In this document: positions 54,482 through 62,200 of the stretch, one piece after another
How the letters are laid out: each line of letters opens with the position of its first letter
Numbering within the stretch: position 1 is the first letter of the stretch
NCBI GenBank assembly: GCA_002842035.1
Contig: PHBP01000009.1
Span: 46,831 to 110,830 of the forward strand
Origin: Candidatus Cloacimonetes bacterium HGW-Cloacimonetes-2
GTDB taxonomy: Bacteria > Cloacimonadota > Cloacimonadia > Cloacimonadales > Cloacimonadaceae
Length of the DNA: 64,000 bases
Direction of reading: 5' to 3'
Position numbers and translations under genes: made by a program
Notes under the pieces: model-generated
The model's database searches: none
What the model saw: the letters and a program-made list of their open reading frames with translations, nothing else
What the model was told of the DNA's origin: nothing

Positions 54482-56233
54482 ATGCATATCAAGGACAAGA
54501 TCGCATCGCTTTCCTGGCTGCGCTCTGAGATTATCGGGCGCAATATGGGTTTTGAGACGCCTTTTGGGCTGCGTCCCCTCGTCTATGCGGATTATACTGC
54601 CAGCGGACGGGGAATCACCTCTATCGAGCGGCATATCACCCGCATTTTGCAGTATTATGCCAATACTCACACTGAGGATGATTTTACCGGAAAGACAATG
54701 ACAGGACTGCTGCACGAGGCAGAACGAGTAATCAAGCAAGCAGTTAATGCCGGACCCAAAGGCAAGTTGATTTTCACCGAATCAGGCACGACCGGAGGAA
54801 TCGCCAAGCTCCAGCAAATACTAGGGGTTTACTGGCCTCCTGCCACCCGCGAACGCGTCAATAGCTTCCTGCTTAGCTGCCTTACCCGCAATCCAGACCG
54901 CGAAGATTGCAATCTTGCCTTGAATAATTTCATCCAGGATAACAAGCCCATCGTCTTTGTAGGACCTTACGAGCATCACTCCAATGAATTGATGTGGCGC
55001 CACACCCTCTGCGAGATCCAGGAGATCCCTATGGGCAAGGATTATGGAGTCGATCTCGAAGAACTTGAGCGGCGTGTTTCTGATCCCCTGTATGCACACA
55101 GGCTAAAGATTGGATCGTTCTCTGCCGCTTCCAATGTGACAGGACTTCGCACAGAAGTCTATGAGCTTGCCAGAATCCTGCATAGATACGGCGCTTTGGC
55201 GTGCTTTGATTTTGCTGCCTGTGCTCCCTATATCGAGATCGATATGAACCGCGACAGTGAAGCATATTTTGATGCTATCTTCCTTTCTCCCCACAAGTTT
55301 TTGGGAGGCCCCGGTACCTCCGGAATCCTGGTCTTCAATGAAGACATCTATCCCAAAAAGCTGCCTCCGACTGTTGCCGCCGGTGGCACCGTGGATTATG
55401 TCTCTCCCGAGAAAGAGGAATTCATCAAGGATATCGAAGCCCGCGAGAAACCAGGTACTCCCGGCATCCTCCAGGCAATCCGCATCGCCCTGGCTTTCCG
55501 GCTCAAGGAAAAGGTCGGGCTGCCTCTAATCGATGAGATAGAGCGCCATTATTTTGAGAGCTTTATGCAGGCTTTTGCCGGGGACGATCGCATTACTTTC
55601 TACGGGCCGTTAGAACCAGATCGCAAGATACCGATCATCCCCTTTAATATCAAACACAAAGATAAGTATCTGCACCCCAAGTTCGTCACCCGTCTGCTCA
55701 ATGATCTCTTTGGGATTCAGACTCGTGCCGGATGTTCCTGTGCCGGGCCTTACGGGCATTACCTGATGAATATCAAGCAGCAATTCTCCAATTACTATCG
55801 CTGTCTAATCACCAATATCGGCTATATAGGCATCAAGCCCGGCTGGGTGAGGCTCAATCTGCACTATGCATTGGATATGACCGAGCTGAACTATCTAATT
55901 GAAGCTGTTAAGTTTGTAGTGGAGCACGGGGCCAAATTCCTGCCTTCTTATATCTTTGACATCAAGAGCGGTGAGTGGCAGCATCGCAAGCAAGCCTGTA
56001 GCGCTCCCATCAGTCTCGATCTCGATGATATCTTTGATCCCAGCCCGATCCAAGCCCCTGTGATTGATGCCTCTGCCCAATATGCAGATGCCCTTGCCCA
56101 GGCTCGGACGATTGCAGCAGGACTATCGGAAGACTTTGAAACGATGACCTTTGAGAAAGAGCTTGCCGATCTGATGTATTTCTATGTCCACAGCGGGATC
56201 AACTACCATCCTGTCTCAGAACGCATCCTCTGA
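54482..56233 (+). CDS. Class V aminotransferase, cysteine desulfurase-like
   Basis: 583 aa, longer than SufS/IscS (about 400). Fold-type I PLP enzyme: TESGTTGGI near 99-107, EHHSN at 164-168, Asp243 in CFDFAACAPYIEID, PLP Lys272 in LSPHKFLGGPGTSG, and a candidate catalytic Cys in RAGCSCAGPYGHY, at the place of the SufS cysteine. Extra length is an N-terminal extension of about 30 residues and a C-terminal region of about 100 after the small domain. No iron-sulfur cluster genes adjoin it, so assigning it to Fe-S assembly would be a guess. A terminator precedes it. Confidence 0.85.
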   Translation: MHIKDKIASLSWLRSEIIGRNMGFETPFGLRPLVYADYTASGRGITSIERHITRILQYYANTHTEDDFTGKTMTGLLHEAERVIKQAVNAGPKGKLIFTESGTTGGIAKLQQILGVYWPPATRERVNSFLLSCLTRNPDREDCNLALNNFIQDNKPIVFVGPYEHHSNELMWRHTLCEIQEIPMGKDYGVDLEELERRVSDPLYAHRLKIGSFSAASNVTGLRTEVYELARILHRYGALACFDFAACAPYIEIDMNRDSEAYFDAIFLSPHKFLGGPGTSGILVFNEDIYPKKLPPTVAAGGTVDYVSPEKEEFIKDIEAREKPGTPGILQAIRIALAFRLKEKVGLPLIDEIERHYFESFMQAFAGDDRITFYGPLEPDRKIPIIPFNIKHKDKYLHPKFVTRLLNDLFGIQTRAGCSCAGPYGHYLMNIKQQFSNYYRCLITNIGYIGIKPGWVRLNLHYALDMTELNYLIEAVKFVVEHGAKFLPSYIFDIKSGEWQHRKQACSAPISLDLDDIFDPSPIQAPVIDASAQYADALAQARTIAAGLSEDFETMTFEKELADLMYFYVHSGINYHPVSERIL

Positions 56234-56312
56234 GCATCGCCAATTTCGATTTATTGCTTGACACTCAGAGGATTATGAATTGTTTGAATACAAATAGCCA
56301 TAAGGAGTACAG

Positions 56313-56876
56313 ATGAAACGCTATGTCTTGATTTTTGTTCTTGGATTTTTGTTTCTGGCCGGGCTCTCTGCCCAGACAGATGCCGATACCTACAAGATTC
56401 GTTATGAGCATAGAGATTCTTTTACGCTTGCCGGTGTCCTGATGCCCATCATTGACTTTGCCAAGATGAACGATCTCTGGCATAGCTATTTTGAGATCAA
56501 ATCCCGGATCCCCAATCCCGTCTCAGCGGTGGATTATGGTGTTTCTTATTATGATCCTGCCCAAGGCGAAAATGAGGAGTATATGGGCTCTTACTTCGTG
56601 GGCTGCGAAATCTCCCCCGATGCCAATATCCCCTCAGATCTATTCAAACACACTGTTCCTGCCGGCTATTACGCCGTTTTTACTCATCAAGGACCAGTGG
56701 AAAAAGTCCCTGAAACCTATCAATACATCTATGGCACCTGGGTACGTGAAAACGGTGTGATGCCTATGATGCAAGATAGTTTTGAGCTATACGACCAACG
56801 TTTCCACCCCGATCGCGAGGATTCACTGCTCGAGATCTGGGTACCCCTGCAAGAAAATCAAAGAACTGGAGAATAA
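56313..56876 (+). CDS. Secreted GyrI-like (effector-binding fold) protein
   Basis: 187 aa. Signal peptide at 1-20 (KRYVLIFVLGFLFLAGLSAQ). The mature part matches the GyrI/AraC effector-binding fold: YEHRDSFTLAGVLMPI, DYGVSYYDP, YFVGCEISPDANIP, the central HTVPAGYYAVFTHQGPVEKVPETYQYIYGTWV and the ending LEIWVPLQ. The family binds small molecules and is normally cytoplasmic, so an exported copy is unusual. Start ATG follows AAGGAG. The next gene begins directly after the stop. TTGACA at 56258-56263 may be its -35 box. Confidence 0.8.
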   Translation: MKRYVLIFVLGFLFLAGLSAQTDADTYKIRYEHRDSFTLAGVLMPIIDFAKMNDLWHSYFEIKSRIPNPVSAVDYGVSYYDPAQGENEEYMGSYFVGCEISPDANIPSDLFKHTVPAGYYAVFTHQGPVEKVPETYQYIYGTWVRENGVMPMMQDSFELYDQRFHPDREDSLLEIWVPLQENQRTGE

Positions 56877-57767
56877 ATGAAATTCCGTTTTAGTATCGTC
56901 TTACTGATAATGGCAGCGATCTGCTTTTTGCTGCCCTTTGTAAACGTCCGCTGCTCCCCCGAGCTATCAACCGCAATGGGCCAAAAAGCCGATTCCACTC
57001 AGACCAAGGGTGAGCTGATCTTCTCATATACTGGTATGCAACTGGCTTTGGGACAAGAGCCTACATATCCCAAAACTCCGGAAAAACCTGCCGAACCGGG
57101 GCAAAAGACCCGTCCCGATAGTGCCGCTGCCGATAGCGCTCAGACTGTCCGCACAATGAACAATCAAACTGATCCTTTCAGAACCGTCCAGGCAACGGTT
57201 GAAACTCCCACCACAAGCCCGGATCAAGCCGATACAGCAGTTGCACGTCCTGCACCCACTACTCCGGCGGGAGAGCCCAAAGAACAACCGCAAAGCGCTA
57301 CCAAACCCAATATCTACGCGATGCTGGCTCTGATCCTGATTATGGCTTCTGCCTTCCTGAGTTCCATTCCCCGGCAGCTTGGTCTGCTTTTGGGAGCTCT
57401 GGGCTCGACTCTCGCAGTCTTGATGCTCAATCTGATGAAGATGAATTTTGGCACTTATCTGATGGAGTATATGCAGCTTGAAGCGCAGTATATGGAATAT
57501 ATCCAGGTGGAATTCACTCCTTTCTACTGGGCTGTGATTGTGCTGGTAATACTGGCATTCCTCGAGCTGGTGGTCAGATTGCTTACCGGTATGGGCGAGC
57601 CAAAGCCGGTCGTCAATTCCGAAGAAGCTATAATGCCGGAATCTCTCTATCAGGATATCACGGTCGATCCCGAAGCTCCTGCCGACCAAGCTTATACCGT
57701 TTCCGATGAAGATGCCGAAGAGCTTCCAGAGGATATCCCGGAAGAGGAAGAGACCAAAGAAGACTGA
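56877..57767 (+). CDS. Membrane protein of unknown function with Pro/Thr-rich loop
   Basis: 296 aa, no recognised family. N-terminal hydrophobic segment at about 5-23 (SIVLLIMAAICFLLPFVNV), then a long exported or cytosolic Pro/Thr/Ala-rich linker (about 58-140), then three closely spaced helices (YAMLALILIMASAFLSSIP; LGLLLGALGSTLAVLMLNL; YWAVIVLVILAFLELVVRL) and an acidic tail (DEDAEELPEDIPEEEETKED). It abuts the GyrI-like gene with no gap and ends at a terminator, so the two form one operon and may work together at the membrane (inference). Confidence 0.75.
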   Translation: MKFRFSIVLLIMAAICFLLPFVNVRCSPELSTAMGQKADSTQTKGELIFSYTGMQLALGQEPTYPKTPEKPAEPGQKTRPDSAAADSAQTVRTMNNQTDPFRTVQATVETPTTSPDQADTAVARPAPTTPAGEPKEQPQSATKPNIYAMLALILIMASAFLSSIPRQLGLLLGALGSTLAVLMLNLMKMNFGTYLMEYMQLEAQYMEYIQVEFTPFYWAVIVLVILAFLELVVRLLTGMGEPKPVVNSEEAIMPESLYQDITVDPEAPADQAYTVSDEDAEELPEDIPEEEETKED

Positions 57768-57795
57768 TTTATTGATCAGCATCATTTCAATGTTA

Positions 57796-57820
57796 CCGCC
57801 GGCTAGTCCGGCGGTTTTTT
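57796..57820 (+). terminator. Rho-independent terminator of the GyrI-like/membrane-protein operon
   Basis: 7-bp stem CCGCCGG (57796-57802) with CCGGCGG (57808-57814), loop CTAGT, then six T's. Confidence 0.92.
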
Positions 57821-57930
57821 ACTGTTATTCCTGCGAAGGTAGGAAACCAATCAAACTGCGCGTAGCGCATTCCTATCGCTTCTGTTCACTGTATTCTGTT
57901 CACTGTATTCACTGCTCGTAGCGCACACTC

Positions 57931-58126
57931 TGTTTTGACTTAAACAAATGCCACCTCTATCTATCTCTAATAATCTTCACTCACCGGCATTTGTTTGAGT
58001 TAAAACGAAAACCAGGCGTATAATACCCGCCTATCACCGGTTGCATTGTTTTAACTCATAATTCTGCCGATCAAGATCAGCTTGTCAATTCGAGACTGGT
58101 AAGGCAGAATTATAAGTCAAAACAAT
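57931..58126. mobile_element. MITE-like element with perfect 12-bp terminal inverted repeats
   Basis: Terminal TGTTTTGACTTA (57931-57942) and TAAGTCAAAACA (58114-58125). Two long stem-loops: 57931-57952 with 57986-58007 (closing ..AAATGCC/GGCATTT..), and 58045-58068 with 58103-58126 (closing ..TTCTGCC/GGCAGAA..). The inner arms repeat the terminal motif (GTTTTAACTCA). No clear target duplication and no transposase gene. Confidence 0.65.
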
Positions 58127-58200
58127 AGCGTGGCAGACTTCGTACGGTGACAAGTAACGAGACTGGCTATAACCCGCAGATACGATCTTCAAACAATGCG

Positions 58201-58257
58201 TGTGGGTGCGTCATCCTGACGCACAGACCTTCCGAGCGACAAGATGTCGCTCCCACA
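58201..58257. repeat. REPIN-like pair of inverted REP hairpins
   Basis: Hairpin 1: GTGCGTCA-TCC-TGACGCAC (58206-58224). Hairpin 2: GAGCGACA-AGA-TGTCGCTC (58234-58252). Outer arms TGTGGG (58201-58206) and CCCACA (58252-58257) are inverted, so the two units share the form TGTGGGNGCGNCA and face each other. Confidence 0.8.
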
Positions 58258-58420
58258 ACACCAATCCCATCACCCCACTCCATCACTTCCCAACTGAGCG
58301 TAGCGCCTCTTGTTACTTGTCACTCGTCACTTATCTCGGTGCGTAGTGCCAAGCGCTCTCTCTTTGTTAAAAAAACTCCTTTACTCCTTGTTCCCCCGGC
58401 ATTCATCCCATAGGTCATCA

Positions 58421-58509
58421 GCATATCACCAGCAAATCAAGTCGAAATCACCTCGAACGTGGTTCGACTTGATTTGCTCTTGATCTGCTCTTGATATCCG
58501 GAAGACCAA
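58421..58509 (-). repeat. Family B 11-bp-unit palindrome, copy 2 (inverted relative to copy 1)
   Basis: On the plus strand: GCATATCACCA (58421-58431), GCAAATCAAGT (58432-58442), 24-bp centre (58443-58466), ACTTGATTTGC (58467-58477), TCTTGATCTGC (58478-58488), TCTTGATATCC (58489-58499), then GGAAGACC, matching the inverted GGTCTTCC flank of copy 1. The 16-bp perfect arms match copy 1. Confidence 0.9.
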
Positions 58510-58849
58510 TAGCCGCAACATTGGCATCGGACTGTCCAAGGAAGGCTATTGACTGCAGCATAAGCATAAGTCTCTCCCACAGACCTACCCGGCTGTAGAA
58601 TTATTTCACCTCCAAAACTGCCTTTTTCTAGCTGAAATGATCCTATCAATATTGATGATTATCCTATCTAAGAAGAGCGATAAAAGCCCATTACATCAAT
58701 CACGCAAACAAAGAGTAAACAAAACACTCTTTTACGAATCGGATGTGAATAATCTTGATTGTCAACAAGCTCTCGAAAGCGAAATTAATTCTTGACAGCA
58801 GAATAGCCCCCCATATTTCTTGGGTCGAGTGAGAAAAATGAGTAGTGCA

Positions 58850-59110
58850 GCCCTGTGTGAGACGTTGGCTATATCGGTGATAACGTGTAGTGAATGAAGG
58901 CTTTGCCCCTATAGCTCAGGTGAGAGGCCACCTGACAATAACGCCCGAGCAACCTGCCACCCATCCTTCAAACTCGTCCAAAGACACGCGAATTTATTCA
59001 GTTGTATAAGGACGAAAACGGGAAACCGCTTTCAGTAGGCGAGCCGGAATTTCCGACTCTTAACAAAAATGAAGGAGAAAACTTGACGCAAGAGACCAGT
59101 CGTTTCTGTT
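58850..59110 (+). other. Possible group II intron-like RNA fragment
   Basis: Starts near GTGTGAGACG (a GUGYG-type 5' end) and contains GGTGATAACG, GAGCAACCTGCC, GTATAAGGACG, AACGGGAAACC and GGAATTTCCGACT in an order reminiscent of domain I to III of bacterial group II introns. No reverse transcriptase gene and no domain V hairpin were found, so it would be a 5' remnant. This rests on recall of motif style only. Confidence 0.25.
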
Positions 59111-59258
59111 CTTTACCGCAGGATCGGTGCAGATTGGCGCGTAACCGGCTGTATGGCTCCGATGTGGCAATCAGAAAGCAAAGGGATGATAGGCTATTAG
59201 GTAATTTTTCCCCGCTTCCACAGAAAGACTGATCTCATTGTTTCCCTAAGGAGGAATA

Positions 59259-62200
59259 ATGAGTCGAACCCGTAATTCTCTTTTGTTCCTGGTAATGTTA
59301 CTGGGGATATGTTTGATGTGGGCGGCAACGATCAATGTCGGACCCGGAGAGGCGTATACGACGATCCAGGCGGCGATCAATGCGGCAACAACCGTTGACG
59401 GTGATGTCATACAAATTGCTGAGGGTACTTACAATGAGGCATTGACTATCGGTAAATCACTTACCTTGATAGGCTCTGGCCCAGCTGAGAACCCCACCAC
59501 GATTTTGGCGTCAGCTGCATCTCCAATAGTTCAGCTATCAGTCACAGGGAAGAGCTTTACCTTCCAAAACCTGATAGTTGAAGGCAATGGTACGAATCTG
59601 GGTATTCGAGCCGGGGCATCTATTGCAATTGAGACAATAAATATTCAAGATGTGATTGCCCGTAACTGCAAAGTAGGTATTTACCTTGCTGAAGGTGGAG
59701 ACGCTACAATAGTAAACAACCTGAACTTCACCCGTGTTACCATTACAAACAACGCCTATATTGGTGCTTACATTGGACGCTCAGTAGCAAATGGCATCGT
59801 AGATGACTGTTTAGTCACCAACAATGGCTACAGCGATGCAGAATCAGTTAGCTGGCAGAAATGCGGCATCCAATTTATTGATTTCAATGGTGTTGTGCTT
59901 CCAAAGGTGCAGGTAATCAATAGCACTTTTATCAACAATGGTACTGGAGCATCTTCGATCGAAAGAACAGGCTTGGTGCTCTATACCGCAGCCAACACAT
60001 TATCGGCCAATGAACTTATGACCGTTTCGGGTTGCAGCTTTAGCGACCATCCGCTATACGCAGTTAGGATCAGAAACGGATATTACGTACATAATACTGC
60101 GACTGTGAATGGAACCTTTACCAATAACTATCTGGACATCTGGTTTAGCAATATGGATGGTTTCACAAGCACTACCAGCAATGTAAGAAATTCTTTTGCA
60201 GGCGTACGCTCAGTCGGGCCTGATCAAAGATATGATTACAATACCATCCAGGCTGCAATTAATGCTGCATCTACCAATGATGTTGTGTTACTCGCTGCCG
60301 GCACTTATAATGAAAACGTAAATGTGAACAAAACCATCACCTTGCGCGGTAATGGCAATGATAGCATTATTCAAGGCATTAGCGGAGTTAGTGGGGCAAC
60401 CACTCTTACGATTTCCGCAAGTAATGTGACTGTTGAGAATCTCGCGGTTACCAGATTAGGTAATACAGTTGCCTTGTGGAATACAGCTTTGAACAGCCAG
60501 GGTATTACAATCAACACTAGTGCTTCTGGCACCCTGATTCAGAATTGCTACATTTTTGGCAACAGAACTGGTGTATATCTCAACAACACCCAGTCTCATA
60601 CCGTCAAAAACTGTGTTATTACAAACAACAGAACCGGTGTGCAGTTGGTGAACAACGTATCTAACTGCACTTTCGAATACAATCAGATTACCAATAACTG
60701 GACAATGGGTGTTCTAATGTATAACGAGACCGCCGGCTTTGTAACCACAAATGCCAAGATCAATAACAACAACATCTCTGGAAACTGGTACAGCCAGATA
60801 GAGTGCAAGACCAGATTCGATAATCCCACGGTTAGCTACGATTGCAAATACAATTATTATGGAACAGCTATACCGACTGTGGTAACCACTCTGGCTGGTG
60901 AACCTGGATATGCAGCTCAAATCCCCGTTTGCTATGGTGGCACAGCAGTAAATCCAGGACTTGCAGAGGGATATATTACAGGGCAAGAATCTGCCAAGAT
61001 CCTTTATGATCCGTGGTACGCAGATGCTGCAATGACTACTCCGGACTCAAACAGCTATATAGCTGGACACAGCTATACCTTTACGGTTAATTCACCCAAT
61101 TCTGAAGATGGCGCCAAAGCTTACATTTGGGGCTTCTATACAAATAATGCGAATGCATGGGTGAATACAACCTATGGTAGCGCTCTGATTCAAAATGGTC
61201 AGGCCGAGATTACTTATACAGTACCAAACGACTATAAGAGAGATTTCTACTGGGAAGTGGTAGTTGCTCAATCCCCGGCCAATCAGACCCGGACCACACT
61301 TTGGAATCCTAATGGACCTTGGGATCAGTTTGATACCTATATGCTTCGTGGACAGACCCTGAGTTTAGAAGCTTATAGATTTGATAACTTTACAATGGAT
61401 CTCAACACAGCCAGTTTCAAGATGGTCAATAACATAGGCACCTATCCTCAGGGCGATGTTGAGGCTACGGTTGAAGTTCTTCAGCCCTGGCAGGGAGATA
61501 TCAGTGAATATGATAACTCGCTTTACAACAATACCACCTTGTATCGAAAGATAGGTTTCTACCCCACCTATGCTACAGATAGAGGATACACTGTTGAAGT
61601 TGTAGCTTCCAATCCCGGATCTCCTCAATTCCAGCAGATTCGTGTAACTAAGCCCAGTATTGGTTATGATGTTACGTTATTTGGATTCCGCAACACCACC
61701 ACCAACGATGCTCTGGGTTATATGTGGTGGACTACTTTCCCGATTGCTCCGCTTACTTCGATGGATATGACCTATGATCCTCTCACTGGAACAGCAACGG
61801 GAAGTTTTGCGACTCCTCTGTCTTATAATGTACCTTACTTCATCCAACCTTTAGCTGATATGGATGATCCCAATACGGATTATGTATTCAGTTATTCAGG
61901 TGGTTCGATGGATATGTTGCTTGCGGGCGGTGTTATCACTCCTATCCACAATACCAATCAAGGTACATATTTCAGCACAGTGCAAGCTGCTGTTAGCGCT
62001 GCTGCCGATGGAGACGTCATCGAGCTTGCATCTGGCACATACCAGGAAAATCTCTATATTGACCGCGACCTTACAATCAGAAGTAACGATAGAAATGGTA
62101 TCGTGTTTGAAGCTGCACCCGGTATGACTCCCCACAACCTCAACGGATCAAACTACTATGCCGTGATCTTTGTTGACAATGCTAATGTCGATCTGACCGG

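Larger units (their letters stand above)
57768..59258. other. Gene-poor, repeat-dense region of 1.5 kb
   Basis: In order: terminator, short direct repeats (CTGTTCACTGTATT, GTAGCGCA), a MITE-like element (57931-58126), a REPIN-like double hairpin (58201-58257), family B copy 2 (58421-58509), an AT-rich stretch, and a possible group II intron fragment (about 58850-59110) before the beta-helix gene. Short frames (58147, 59002) look non-coding. Confidence 0.7.

Noticed and set aside
58147..58413. 88-codon frame across the REPIN-like repeat
   Set aside because: It translates the hairpins and low-complexity flank; no ribosome site and no family.
58905..58960. SAM-type riboswitch
   Set aside because: GCCCGAGCAACCTGCC resembles the SAM-I core only loosely, the required stems do not form, and the downstream gene is a surface protein.
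59002..59232. 76-codon frame before the beta-helix gene
   Set aside because: Composition and position fit a structured RNA or intron remnant better than a protein; no Shine-Dalgarno sequence of note.
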